64,000 nucleotides of DNA, from positions 1-64,000 of the forward strand of contig NZ_RBZO01000011.1 in NCBI RefSeq assembly GCF_003628445.1, in the 5' to 3' direction. Position 1 is the stretch's first letter; every line of letters starts with the position of its first letter. The notes below the pieces were generated by a model. It had not been told where the DNA came from, did no database searches, and was given only the letters and a program-made list of their open reading frames with translations. The stretch comes from Oceanobacillus bengalensis. Lineage in GTDB: Bacteria > Bacillota > Bacilli > Bacillales > Amphibacillaceae. This document shows, in pieces, positions 36,362 through 45,386 of this stretch. A program made the translations under genes and the position numbers.

Positions 36362-37006
36362 ATGGAATGGGATTGGATTTGGAAGGCTATTATCATTGTT
36401 GTTGGGGGAACGTTCTTACTCCGGATAGCAGGAAGAAAGTCCATTTCTCAAATGACATTGACGCAAACTGTAATAATGATTGGAATTGGGTCATTACTTA
36501 TTCAACCAGTTGCAGGAGAAAATATTTGGACGACTTTGGGTGTAGGTGCTATTTTGGTATTAACTTTAATTACTATGGAATACGCACAAATAAAGTTCGA
36601 TATATTTGAAAGTGTGATCACAGGGAAATCAAAGGTACTCATTGAAAATGGCATCATACAAGAGAAAAATTTAAAAAGATTTAGATTAACTGTTGATCAA
36701 TTAGAAATGAACTTGCGTCAGCAAAGTGTGACTCGAATTCAAGATGTCCAGTGGGCAACATTGGAGGCGAATGGGAGAGTAGCCTTGGTACTTAAAGAGG
36801 ATGCTCAACCAGTAACAAAAAAGGAATTTAAACAACTCGTAGGTTTGATGGAACAATTACTAGCGCAAAATAATCAACTTGAAACAGGAAATGAGCAGTT
36901 GAAAGCATTAAATAAGCAAATGCTTCCCCCTGAACAGCAAGAAGATCTGTTCGCTGAAATAAATCGAAAAGGACATAAAAACACTCCACCAACTCGCCTA
37001 CAGTAG
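36362..37006 (+). CDS. DUF421/YetF-family membrane protein
   Basis: The 214-residue protein has three N-terminal membrane helices (about 8-25, 35-52 and 57-75) and a cytosolic YetF domain with KSKVLIENG, then RFRLTVDQLEMNLRQQSV and VQWATLEANGRVALV. The family is common in spore formers, with several paralogues linked to spore membranes or inner-membrane stress; its activity is unknown. An added Gln/Asn/Leu-rich coiled tail (about 160-200) is longer than usual. GAGAGGTGA precedes the ATG. Confidence 0.88.
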   Translation: MEWDWIWKAIIIVVGGTFLLRIAGRKSISQMTLTQTVIMIGIGSLLIQPVAGENIWTTLGVGAILVLTLITMEYAQIKFDIFESVITGKSKVLIENGIIQEKNLKRFRLTVDQLEMNLRQQSVTRIQDVQWATLEANGRVALVLKEDAQPVTKKEFKQLVGLMEQLLAQNNQLETGNEQLKALNKQMLPPEQQEDLFAEINRKGHKNTPPTRLQ

Positions 37007-37022
37007 CTGGTGGATATTTTTT
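36985..37022 (+). terminator. Intrinsic terminator overlapping the YetF stop codon
   Basis: TCCACCA (36985-36991) pairs with TGGTGGA (37008-37014), followed by a T-rich tail. Confidence 0.7.
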
Positions 37023-37158
37023 ATGTCCTAAAATAAATAATCGCCAAGATAATGTGGTATGGGTGGCTTAAGGGACATGTATGATTAAAGTGTATCAATA
37101 GGGCTGGTTAATCAAATTCGGAAAAATTAAATAAATCATAGAAGTCTATTAATTTATG

Positions 37159-37167
37159 TGTTATAAT
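37159..37167 (+). promoter_or_regulatory. Extended -10 promoter of the ABC importer operon
   Basis: TGTTATAAT is a perfect extended -10 element about 50 bases before the start codon. No convincing -35 lies 16-18 bases upstream. Confidence 0.5.
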
Positions 37168-37216
37168 CACGTTTAAATATTTAGAAACTTTAGCACTGTA
37201 AATGGGGGAAGTGGAG

Positions 37217-38218
37217 ATGAAAAGACTTGTACAAGTATTCGTAATGGTAGGTCTTGTTTTTCTATTAGTAGCATGTGGGTCTGAGGGAGAAGAGGCTTCA
37301 TCAGGGGATGACTCGTCATCTGAAAAAGTTTATAAAATTGGTGCAACACAAATAGTAGAGCATCCATCCTTAGATCGTGCATTCGAAGGTTTTCAAGCGG
37401 CTTTCTCCGATGCTGACATCGAAGCTGAATTTGATTTTCAAACTGCACAAAATGATCAGAACAATGTAAAACCAATTTCGGATGGGTTTGTTGCTGATGG
37501 CGTAGATTTAATCTTTGCAAATTCTACTCCAAGTGCATTAGGAGCATTGCAAGCGACTTCTGAAATACCGATTGTATTCACATCGGTAACCGATGCAGTA
37601 GATGCTGGACTTGTTCCGTCGATGGAAGAGGCAGGAGATAATATTACAGGTGTAGTGGATTTGCATCCGGACGCCATTAAAGAAACGATTGCTTTTATAG
37701 AGGATCATTTTCCTGGAGCGACAATCGGGACTGTTTATAATGCCGGGGAGCAAAATTCCGTGACACAAGTTGATGCAGTTAAAGCAGCTGCAGAGGGAGC
37801 TGGACTTGCTGTAGTTGAGCGTACAGTAGCAAATTCTGCTGAAGTGCAACAAGCTGCAACGACATTAGTTGGTGAAGTAGATGTATTTTACATAATAACG
37901 GATAATACGGTTGTTTCTGCTCTTCAGAGTGTCGTTGGGGTAGCAAATGATCAAGATATTCCACTCATTGTTGGAGAACCCAACTCTCTTGGTGAGGGTG
38001 GCTTTGCCACATTCGGAATCGATTATTATACAATTGGATATCGTACAGGGGAAATGGCAATCGATATTCTTACAGGTGAAAAGGAAGTGAGTGAAATTAC
38101 TCCAGAGATTCCACCTGAAATGCAACTATTTATTAATAAAGGTGCAGCAGAGGAACAAGGTATCGAATGGAATGCGGCCTGGGATGATACTGCACAATTT
38201 GTAGACACCAAAGAATAA
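37217..38218 (+). CDS. ABC importer substrate-binding lipoprotein (TrpX-like, ABC_sub_bind family)
   Basis: The ~333-residue protein has a lipoprotein signal ending LLVAC (cysteine near residue 21), an acidic linker, and a two-lobe periplasmic-binding fold of the PF04392 type (KIGATQIVEHPSLD, then NSTPSALGAL, FTSVTDAV and TDNTVVSAL). Family members bind aromatic amino acids or related small molecules; TrpXYZ of streptococci is the named example. No T-box is seen upstream, so the ligand stays open. The ATG at 37217 is favoured by GGGGGAAG just upstream. A hairpin separates it from the permease gene. Confidence 0.85.
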   Translation: MKRLVQVFVMVGLVFLLVACGSEGEEASSGDDSSSEKVYKIGATQIVEHPSLDRAFEGFQAAFSDADIEAEFDFQTAQNDQNNVKPISDGFVADGVDLIFANSTPSALGALQATSEIPIVFTSVTDAVDAGLVPSMEEAGDNITGVVDLHPDAIKETIAFIEDHFPGATIGTVYNAGEQNSVTQVDAVKAAAEGAGLAVVERTVANSAEVQQAATTLVGEVDVFYIITDNTVVSALQSVVGVANDQDIPLIVGEPNSLGEGGFATFGIDYYTIGYRTGEMAIDILTGEKEVSEITPEIPPEMQLFINKGAAEEQGIEWNAAWDDTAQFVDTKE

Positions 38219-38231
38219 TAGACTAACTATT

Positions 38232-38257
38232 AGAGTCAGCTTAATTTCGCTGACTCT
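38232..38257 (+). terminator. Hairpin between binding-protein and permease genes
   Basis: AGAGTCAGC (38232-38240) pairs with GCTGACTCT (38249-38257). The T tail is weak, so it probably attenuates, giving more binding protein than permease. Confidence 0.6.
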
Positions 38258-38303
38258 ATCAATTTTGTATACTCCAAGACGAATACACGAGAGGAAGAGA
38301 AGC

Positions 38304-39290
38304 ATGTTTATTTCAATGTTTGGAGCAGTAGAATCAGGAATTATCTATGCAATAATGGCATTAGGCGTATACTTAACCTTTCGTGTTCTAGATTTCCCTG
38401 ATTTAACGGTTGAGGGGAGCTTTGTAACTGGAGCTGCCGTTACTGCCTTCTCCATCGTTAATGGAATTCCGCCTTTTGTTGCCACCGTACTAGCGGCTGT
38501 TGCAGGTTTTATTGCAGGATGTTTAACGGGTATCCTACATACGAAAGGAAAAATAAACGCTTTACTAGCTGGTATTCTAATGATGACAGCTTTATATTCT
38601 ATTAATCTACGAGTGATGGGGCAGCCAACACTATCTATGTTGAATGAAACGACATTATTTGATCAACTAGAATCTGTATGGGCGCCTTTGGGAATTGATT
38701 CTTTGTTTAATGGTATGATTTCCTTCTTAGGAATCGAACAAATACCTAGAACATGGGCGATACTTATCCTAATGATCTTTGTAACGATTGGTATAAAACT
38801 TTTAACAGATTTTTATTTAAAGACAGAAATTGGCTTGGCACTGAGGGCAATTGGTGACAATAAGAAGATGATTCGTAGTTTATCTGCAAATACAGATTCA
38901 TTAATTATAACAGGTGTTGGGATTTCGAATGCCTTGGTGGCACTAGCCGGGGGATTAATTGCTCAACTTGGTGGTTTTGCGGATGTAAACATGGGACTAG
39001 GACTTATTGTTATTGGCCTTGCTTCGATTATTATTGGTGAAGCCTTGTTTGGAACAAAGTCAATTGTTCGAGCAACATTAGCTGTAATCCTTGGAGCCGT
39101 AATTTACCGAATGATCGTTACACTGGCACTAGAAGTTGACTTCCTAGAAGCAGGGGATATGAAGTTGATTACTGCAGTTATCGTTGTCGTTGCATTAGTT
39201 ACACCGAAAGTAATTCAGACAAGAAGAGAAAAGAAACGCAGAATACAAAAAAGAGCACAACTAAGAGCAGGAGGGGATGGCCATGCTTAA
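38304..39290 (+). CDS. ABC importer permease (TrpY-like)
   Basis: A ~328-residue integral membrane protein with eight or more helices, related to the branched-chain amino acid/TrpY permease family. The cytosolic coupling loop is TEIGLALRAIGDNKKMIRSL near residue 185. The C-terminus is basic (RREKKRRIQKRAQ). The ATG at 38304 has GAGGAAGAGA upstream; the frame extends back to 38265 without a site. It overlaps the ATPase gene by eight bases. Confidence 0.88.
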   Translation: MFISMFGAVESGIIYAIMALGVYLTFRVLDFPDLTVEGSFVTGAAVTAFSIVNGIPPFVATVLAAVAGFIAGCLTGILHTKGKINALLAGILMMTALYSINLRVMGQPTLSMLNETTLFDQLESVWAPLGIDSLFNGMISFLGIEQIPRTWAILILMIFVTIGIKLLTDFYLKTEIGLALRAIGDNKKMIRSLSANTDSLIITGVGISNALVALAGGLIAQLGGFADVNMGLGLIVIGLASIIIGEALFGTKSIVRATLAVILGAVIYRMIVTLALEVDFLEAGDMKLITAVIVVVALVTPKVIQTRREKKRRIQKRAQLRAGGDGHA

Positions 39291-40077
39291 ATTAAATCAC
39301 ATATCTGTTACCTTTAACGAAGGAACCCCCGATGAAAAGCGTGCTTTGAACGATATTCAATTAGAACTTAATAAGGGAGAATTTGTAACCGTCATTGGTA
39401 GTAATGGGGCCGGGAAATCTACTTTAATGAATATTATTTCAGGTGCATTGCTACCAGACGTTGGAGATGTATTTATAGGTGGAAAACAAGTGGTGCATTT
39501 CCCTGAATATAAGCGTTCCACATATATAGGTCGTGTGTTTCAAGATCCAATGGCAGGTACAGCTCCGTCAATGACAATTGAAGAAAACCTAAGCATGGCA
39601 TATTCCCGAGATAAAAAACGAAAATTAAGATTGGGTGTTACCAAACAGCGTAAAGAACTGTTTAGGGACTATTTAACAACGCTGAACCTAGGTTTGGAAG
39701 ATCGACTAAATGCGAAGGTTGGCTTACTTTCAGGTGGTGAGAGACAGGCATTGTCACTCCTTATGTCAACTTTTACAGAACCGAATATTTTATTATTGGA
39801 TGAACACACTGCGGCGCTAGACCCATCTCGTGCCGAATTGATTACGAGCTTAACGGATAAAGTGGTTCGAGAGTTTGGTTTAACTACTTTGATGGTAACG
39901 CATAATATGCAGCAGGCATTAGATTTAGGAAGCCGGTTAATCATGATGGATAAAGGCCAAATTATTTTTGATGTAAATGGGGAAGAGAAACAGAAACTTG
40001 CCATTGAAGCCCTTTTGCATGAATTTAGGCGGATTAGAGGCATGCAATTTGGGGATGATCGTGCCGTGCTTAGTTAG
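39283..40077 (+). CDS. ABC importer ATP-binding protein (TrpZ-like)
   Basis: The ~264-residue ATPase has Walker A GSNGAGKST near residue 41, Q-loop RVFQDPMAG, signature LSGGERQ, Walker B ILLLDEHTAALDP and H-loop VTHN. Walker B reads LDEH, where LDEP is usual, but the catalytic glutamate is present. It powers the importer with the two genes upstream. The ATG at 39283 suits GGAGGGG; the ATG at 39277 is too close. Confidence 0.92.
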   Translation: MLKLNHISVTFNEGTPDEKRALNDIQLELNKGEFVTVIGSNGAGKSTLMNIISGALLPDVGDVFIGGKQVVHFPEYKRSTYIGRVFQDPMAGTAPSMTIEENLSMAYSRDKKRKLRLGVTKQRKELFRDYLTTLNLGLEDRLNAKVGLLSGGERQALSLLMSTFTEPNILLLDEHTAALDPSRAELITSLTDKVVREFGLTTLMVTHNMQQALDLGSRLIMMDKGQIIFDVNGEEKQKLAIEALLHEFRRIRGMQFGDDRAVLS

Positions 40078-40177
40078 GTGAATGAGTTACTTCAATTATC
40101 TATGGTTGTATTTTTGGTGAGCGGTTTCTAGGATGAAATGATATACTGTAACAAAAGGATACTAGGAGGATCGGTCT

Positions 40178-40351
40178 GTGAGTGTGAAACAAGAAGTTCT
40201 AAAAATGGTTCAAGACTTACCGGAAAATGTATCAGCAGAGGAAATTTTACGAGAGCTATATATTTACATAAGGTTCCAAGAGGGCGTACAGGAAATCAAT
40301 GAAGAAAGAACAAAAGTGATACATTTGGAACCGAGGAAAATTGTACATTAA
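40178..40351 (+). CDS. Small 57-residue protein, antitoxin-like
   Basis: A short frame with a GTG start eight bases after AGGAGG (40164-40169) and its own terminator. It reads MSVKQEVLKMVQDLPENV, continues with a helix-rich block (SAEEILRELYIYIRFQEGV), and ends in a charged tail. The pattern resembles small RelB/Phd-type or addiction-module-component proteins, but no toxin gene adjoins it. No function is assigned. Confidence 0.7.
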   Translation: MSVKQEVLKMVQDLPENVSAEEILRELYIYIRFQEGVQEINEERTKVIHLEPRKIVH

Positions 40352-40355
40352 ATCT

Positions 40356-40394
40356 AAAAAGATGCTGTCCTACTATATAGGACAGCATCTTTTT
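40356..40394. terminator. Bidirectional intrinsic terminator
   Basis: A perfect 17-bp stem (40356-40372 with 40378-40394) with A and T flanks separates the small gene from the convergent amidase gene. Confidence 0.92.
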
Positions 40395-41502
40395 AGTTAC
40401 TAAAGTATTGTATCAGGCCATTTGTAATCGCCTTAGCTACTGTATTTTGATGGGAAGAATTTTGAACAACACTTAAATCATATGGATTTGTAATAAACCC
40501 TAATTCAATCAAGATCGCTGGAGCAGTCGTATTTCTTAATACGTGGAAATTCTCCTGTACTATGCCTCGATTATACAGGTTTGTTGATGATGTAAGAGCT
40601 GTTTGAACAGGCTTTGCTAATGCTTTTCCTGTCTGACTGATATAATATGTACTAATTCCCTGTGCTGATATAATCGGAAACGCATTATAATGTAGACTTA
40701 TAAATGCATCTGTAGGATAGGAATTGCTAATTCTGGCTCTTTCTTCTAATGAAACAAAGTAATCTCCTGACCTTGTCACAATTACATTTGCGCCAGCATT
40801 GTGTAACTCATCTGCAAGATAATCTGCGGTTATGGATGTCATACTTTTCTCGTATGTTCCATTGAGCCCAATAGCACCTGAATCATATCCACCGTGTCCC
40901 GGGTCTAGAACAATCGTAGCGCCTGAAAGTGATCCATGAGCAATTGTTTGCTGGCCTTCTTCGCTACCTTTTTGACGATCAGCTGTAGAATTTTCCGAAT
41001 GTAAGCTTTCACTCGTTAACCAGGATGCTATCCAGCCTGAAGAACCGTTATTATAGGAAATTTGATACCAATCTTTGTCCGCATTCATTACCTCGTACGA
41101 TTCCCCAGGATATGCAGACCCTATGATGGAATAATTTGTTCCAGGACCTGAGCGAACATTAATGCTTTCGGTTATTGTAACTGTGTCAGAAGAACTTGTC
41201 TCGACAGGGTTGCTCTCTTTTTGACTATGGTTCGTAAGTGGGATCAGATGATGCTCTGCTACCCAGGCCTCTTTCCCTTTGTAATAGGTTTGTACCCAAC
41301 CATACTTTTCTTGGAATCCTTCTAACTTGTTTCCCTTTGTAAGGAATCCGATAACTTCTGCGTTTAATGCTGCCTCGCTTCTTACATTTAGAACAGGAGA
41401 GTTAACCTCATAGGTTTGTGCCCTTTCCGCATGGATGCTATCTGGGTTAAATAAGATGAGGAGTAGTAAAACAAAGTAAATAGATGATTTTAGTAGTTTC
41501 AT
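40393..41502 (-). CDS. N-acetylmuramoyl-L-alanine amidase with two SH3 domains
   Basis: A ~369-residue secreted cell-wall hydrolase. After a signal peptide (ending about residue 25, SIHA) come two bacterial SH3 domains (about 30-95, SPVLNVRSEAA; about 105-165, INVRSGPGTNYS), then an Amidase_3 catalytic domain. The zinc ligands are His in VLDPGHGG, Glu in GTYEKSMT and His in ISLHYNA; the catalytic Glu is in ILIELGFITN. It cleaves the bond between muramic acid and L-alanine. The ATG at 41502 is chosen for AAAGGAG just upstream; the frame continues to 41523. Confidence 0.92.
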   Translation of the reverse strand: MKLLKSSIYFVLLLLILFNPDSIHAERAQTYEVNSPVLNVRSEAALNAEVIGFLTKGNKLEGFQEKYGWVQTYYKGKEAWVAEHHLIPLTNHSQKESNPVETSSSDTVTITESINVRSGPGTNYSIIGSAYPGESYEVMNADKDWYQISYNNGSSGWIASWLTSESLHSENSTADRQKGSEEGQQTIAHGSLSGATIVLDPGHGGYDSGAIGLNGTYEKSMTSITADYLADELHNAGANVIVTRSGDYFVSLEERARISNSYPTDAFISLHYNAFPIISAQGISTYYISQTGKALAKPVQTALTSSTNLYNRGIVQENFHVLRNTTAPAILIELGFITNPYDLSVVQNSSHQNTVAKAITNGLIQYFSN

Positions 41503-41711
41503 ATTTTCTCCTTTTACAATCATATAGATTTAGGAATGTTTACTATACATCATATAATGGATTAGATGTCGAAACAAGTAGTTACTGGATTTTTTTGGTA
41601 AGTAGGAAATTATAAAACCAGCCCATTAGCATAGGTATAGGTAAAGGCATGCACTATAAAGGCTTCGTATTGCCTTCGTTTTCTGATTAAGAGATATATT
41701 TCTTCATGAAA

Positions 41712-41745
41712 AAAATGGAGGGTGATATAGATCACCCTCCATTTT
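41712..41745 (-). terminator. Intrinsic terminator of the flavodoxin-fold reductase gene
   Basis: A perfect 15-bp stem (41712-41726 with 41731-41745) overlaps the stop codon, with a T run on the minus strand. Confidence 0.88.
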
Positions 41746-42277
41746 AGGTATCGAATAATAATGAAGCTTGCTTTAATGCTCTCTTATCATGAACGATTTG
41801 ACCTGGTTTACTCGCTCTCCCGACTACATAACCTTCAAAGGACATATCGTAAAACTGGCAAATATAATTGAATTGTTGGACAAGCGGAATTCCCTTGATG
41901 GAAGGTTTGTCACCGCCAACTGCGATGAGGTAAACTTTTTTCTTCCTTAGTTCTTCGCGGAAATGGGGATATTCTGGGTCTCTTAAGATTTGTGACCAAC
42001 GATCAATAAATATTTTCATCGGTCCTGACATGCTATACCAATAAATGGGTGTTGAGAAAAGGATAATATCGTGTTCGAGGATGATATCAATCAAATCCTT
42101 TAGGTCGTCATTTATCTTATCGAAGCCTTCTTCTGCATGGCGCTGGTCCACAATTGGATGTATGTTGTGATCTCGTAAGTAAATATGTGTACCTTTATCT
42201 TTAGGAACGGCTTGGTATGTTAAGTATTCCGTATTCCCGTTAATTCGGGTTGATCCATGAATGACAACGGTTTTCAT
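41744..42277 (-). CDS. NAD(P)H-dependent FMN reductase, flavodoxin fold (YwqN-like)
   Basis: The 177-residue protein starts MKTVVIHGSTRINGNT, the phosphate-binding loop of the NADPH-dependent FMN reductase family. It has the second FMN contact block FSTPIYWYSMSGPMKIFIDRW near residue 75 and VYLIAVGGD near 118. Such enzymes reduce quinones, azo compounds or nitroaromatics, or supply reduced flavin. The ATG at 42277 has AGGGGGATAA upstream; the frame extends back to 42331 without a site. Confidence 0.88.
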   Translation of the reverse strand: MKTVVIHGSTRINGNTEYLTYQAVPKDKGTHIYLRDHNIHPIVDQRHAEEGFDKINDDLKDLIDIILEHDIILFSTPIYWYSMSGPMKIFIDRWSQILRDPEYPHFREELRKKKVYLIAVGGDKPSIKGIPLVQQFNYICQFYDMSFEGYVVGRASKPGQIVHDKRALKQASLLFDT

Positions 42278-42360
42278 ACTTATCCCCCTTGGTATTAAAT
42301 TCAAGTAACCATACAAATTAAATGAAAACATCAGAGAACGTATTCTTTACCATCTCTGAA

Positions 42361-42497
42361 GGCTCTTTTCTAAAGGATTGTTGCTTTTTTTTAGATAAAA
42401 GTAGTAACCTAAAAGATATAGAACGGTAAGAAGATGTATTATTTCTCCGTTACGTCACATCATTTTATCAATAGTAACAATTAATATGATAAGAGCC
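42361..42497. mobile_element. Minimal 137-bp MITE with ISL3-like ends (E5)
   Basis: The element starts GGCTCTTTTCTAAAGGATTG and ends CAATTAATATGATAAGAGCC; over 25 bases the ends match as inverted repeats at 18 positions. It is flanked by TCTCTGAA (42353-42360) and TCTCTGTA (42498-42505), a near-perfect 8-bp direct repeat. GGCTCTT ends and 8-bp duplications are hallmarks of the ISL3 transposase family. There is no payload. This copy defines the boundaries of the family. Confidence 0.75.
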
Positions 42498-42583
42498 TCT
42501 CTGTAAGAGTTATAGGAGAAACTGTAGCTAATTTAAACAGTATTTTATTAGATATATATGAAATAAATTGTAAAACATGTAAG

Positions 42584-43492
42584 TTAAATATGATCCATTG
42601 CTGCTTCCTTGTGTGTATGTTTTCGTTGCTGCTGAATTAAAAAGAAGAATACACCCACTAAAACGATAGCCCCACCAGCAATTTGCATAAGGCTTAGTCG
42701 CTCACCAAGTAATATTAAAGCAAGCGCAGAAGCTCCAACAGGTTCGCCTAAAATACTCATGGATATGGTTGTTGTATTTACATAGTTTAATAACCAATTG
42801 TTAATTACATGAGAGATAGTTGGAACGATTGCGAGTAAAAGAAAAATTCCCCATTCACTTGATTCGTAGCCAACGAGTGCGACGCCGGTAACGATATTAT
42901 AAAGTGTGAGTGCAACTGCTGCAATGAGAAAGACGGTAAAGCTGTATATCCAATGGGACAGTTTTTTTACAACATTTTGGCCAATAAGTAAGTAGCCAAC
43001 AACAGCAATGACACTCAGAAAGGAGAGAATATCTCCTAAAATCGCCTGTCCACTTAATGCTAAGTCACCCCAGCCAATCATGATTGCTCCTATAACAGCA
43101 ATAAACATTGTCGTTATGGCTTGGGTTGTCGTTCTTTCTTTATATACCAGAAAACCTAAGGTAACTGCTACAACTGGCTGCAATGCTAGAATAATCGTTG
43201 AGCTAGCAACTGTAGTTAATTTAAGTGATCCGAACCAGAGCGCAAAGTGCAACGCAAGAAATAATCCTGAAGAAAGTAAAAAATACCAATCTCTTTGACT
43301 GATTTTTTTAAACTCCTCTTTCTTTGCCCATACGATTGGTATCATAAGTAACGCTGCAAACCACATACGATACATACTTGATATGGTAGCAGGGGAATCA
43401 GACCACTTTACAAAGATAGCTGAAAAGGAGATTGCGATAACCGATATAACTAAAGGTAGAGCAATTGATTTAGGTGCATTTCCCTCGCGCAC
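42584..43492 (-). CDS. EamA-family (DMT) transporter
   Basis: A 302-residue membrane protein with ten helices formed by two EamA repeats (about 10-140 and 150-285). Each repeat ends in the usual conserved block (TTVASSTIILALQPVVAVTL and TTTISMSILGEPVGASALAL). The family exports amino acids or other metabolites. The start is GTG at 43492 with GGGGGGAAG upstream. It is monocistronic; the substrate is unknown. Confidence 0.9.
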   Translation of the reverse strand: MREGNAPKSIALPLVISVIAISFSAIFVKWSDSPATISSMYRMWFAALLMIPIVWAKKEEFKKISQRDWYFLLSSGLFLALHFALWFGSLKLTTVASSTIILALQPVVAVTLGFLVYKERTTTQAITTMFIAVIGAIMIGWGDLALSGQAILGDILSFLSVIAVVGYLLIGQNVVKKLSHWIYSFTVFLIAAVALTLYNIVTGVALVGYESSEWGIFLLLAIVPTISHVINNWLLNYVNTTTISMSILGEPVGASALALILLGERLSLMQIAGGAIVLVGVFFFLIQQQRKHTHKEAAMDHI

Positions 43493-43581
43493 TATTCTTC
43501 CCCCCTATAAAAATAATGTAATTCATTTCGAACATCATTATAACGAATAAAAATTCACAAAACAATCAAAATTTTAATTAT

Positions 43582-44112
43582 CGGATTTCAAAATCCTTTA
43601 GGTATGGTTTGGCGTTGTTTATATAGAATGCGCAACAATAATTTGGGAAATTTTCTTGAGAGAGCTTATCAAGTTCATTTCAAGAGAATTTTGCTCTATT
43701 TCAATCTTGAGAAGGCTTATCAAGTTCATTTGAAGAGAATTTTGCTCTATTTCAATCTTGAGAAGGCTTATCAAGTTCATTTGAAGAGAATTTTGCTCTA
43801 TTTCAATCTTGAGAAGGCTTATCAAGTTCATTTGAAGAGAATTTTGCTCAATTTTAATCTTGAGAGAGCTTATCAAGTTCATTTCATGAGAATTTTGCTC
43901 AATTTTAATCTTGAGAGAGCTTATCAAGTTCATTTCATGAGGATTTTGCTCTATTTCATTCTTGATAGCTCCGTTGAGTATTGGCATTCATAATTCTTTA
44001 TTGATCTTGAGAGTACAAGCAAGATATTTTTTTAAGTTCGATGTTACTGCGCATTTTATATCTATTACGTCGCAACTTGTATTTTAAAAAACTACCAATC
44101 TTTTACAAAAGA
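43582..44112. mobile_element. TIR element with six 51-bp tandem repeats (E2)
   Basis: Six full 51-bp units run from 43658 to 43963 (boundaries 43709, 43760, 43811, 43862 and 43913), each with GCTTATCAAGTTCATTT and GAGAATTTTGCTC, plus a decayed seventh. The flanks match, inverted, those at 53.2-53.6 kb and at the window start. The right end (near 44096-44112, AATCTTTTACAAAAGA) matches the family end; the left end is degenerate. Because 51 is a multiple of three, both strands stay open as repeat-peptide frames, but neither has a ribosome binding site. Confidence 0.8.
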
Positions 44113-44147
44113 AAAAGTGAAGCAACAAGCGTTGCTCCACTATAACT

Positions 44148-45386
44148 CTATGCGCGAATCCATTTCCAAATTTCACCTGGTGTTGCATTTTTACCATACA
44201 TTAAAATACCGACTTTAAATATTTTCCCAGCAAGTTTCATAAAGATCCAGATACTTACGATTAGAATAGCTAGTGAAATTGCAATTTCGACCCATGGCCA
44301 TTCTTCAAGTACCGTAAGGCGAAGTAAAAGAACGCCTGGAGATGTAAATGGAACATACGTACCAATTTGTGCCCATAAACCACTCGGGTCACTGAGTACG
44401 GGTCCAATGAATACAAACGGCAGGAATGGAAGCATCATTACTAACCCTTGGAAATTCCCAGCAGTTGAAATATCTGACATGGTTGCTCCAATTCCAACAA
44501 AAATAGATGCAAATAGTAAATATCCAAGAATGGCGATTCCAATTAATAAGGCAAGCTCAGGAACGAATAAATACTCCATAATTGGGAAATCTATTCTCCA
44601 AGCTAAAACTGGTAAGACGATTACTATGGATACAATGGTTTGAATAATACCTAATACAAAGTAGCCAATAATCTTCCCTTGCATTAATTCTGCAGGTGTA
44701 ACCGAAGATAAGATGATCTCCGCGATTTTATCCTTCTTTTCCTGTGAGGCACTTTGGAAAATAGCCATACCAGTAAAGACAATAGAAATCATAATAAATC
44801 CAGCAAATGCACCAGGAATCATACGTTCAAGGGACTCTGTGCTACTTTCTGCATCTGATGGTGCAGTCTCTTCTGTAGCTGTTTCCTCCATACTAGCATC
44901 TTCAAATACGATACTACTTGATACGATTGCTAATTCCTCATCAGATATCCCGAGTTCTGCCATTTGCATTGTTTTTATGGGACTCTCTAAGATTTGTACT
45001 TGATTGATGAAAAATTGATTAATTTCTTCACTCATGTAAACAGGTACTGTGCTTGTTTCAAGTGCCCTGTCATCGATAAAGATATATGCTGTATTTTCAC
45101 TTCCATCTAATTCCGCATTCACTTCTGACTCTTCTATATCAGTTACATGCATTTCCCAGTTATAACCAGATTGATTAATCGCTTCTTGTAATATAGGGAA
45201 AATATCTAATTGATCATTTACAAATACCATCGTTTGTTCAGGTTCTTCCGTATCGTCACCAAACAAGGTACCGATAAACATAAATGCAACAATAATAATT
45301 GGTGTAAGGAATAATCCAACAATAAATGTTTTATTTTTCATGTTGCGTTTGACTTCCCATTTTGCAATTTTCATAGAATTACGCAA
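44148..45386 (-). CDS. ABC exporter permease (NatB/YhaP-like)
   Basis: A ~412-residue membrane subunit of the ABC-2 type. It has one N-terminal helix (about 25-45), a large extracellular domain (about 50-190) and five further helices (about 200-400), the NatB layout. It contains QEKKDKIAEIILSSVTPAELM, the typical cytosolic coupling segment. NatAB-type systems export Na+ or drugs. The start is uncertain: TTG at 45386 fits GAAGGTG upstream, and ATG at 45374 is also possible. It overlaps the ATPase gene by about eight bases. Confidence 0.85.
   Translation of the reverse strand: MRNSMKIAKWEVKRNMKNKTFIVGLFLTPIIIVAFMFIGTLFGDDTEEPEQTMVFVNDQLDIFPILQEAINQSGYNWEMHVTDIEESEVNAELDGSENTAYIFIDDRALETSTVPVYMSEEINQFFINQVQILESPIKTMQMAELGISDEELAIVSSSIVFEDASMEETATEETAPSDAESSTESLERMIPGAFAGFIMISIVFTGMAIFQSASQEKKDKIAEIILSSVTPAELMQGKIIGYFVLGIIQTIVSIVIVLPVLAWRIDFPIMEYLFVPELALLIGIAILGYLLFASIFVGIGATMSDISTAGNFQGLVMMLPFLPFVFIGPVLSDPSGLWAQIGTYVPFTSPGVLLLRLTVLEEWPWVEIAISLAILIVSIWIFMKLAGKIFKVGILMYGKNATPGEIWKWIRA

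Noticed and set aside
37020-37200. T-box leader before the TrpX-like operon
   Set aside because: No specifier stem-loop, T-box core or antiterminator is seen, and the leader is too short.
43604-43993. 129-residue and 122-residue open frames on both strands across the 51-bp repeats
   Set aside because: They stay open only because 51 is a multiple of three. There is no ribosome binding site, both strands are equally open, and the frames start or stop inside element arms.
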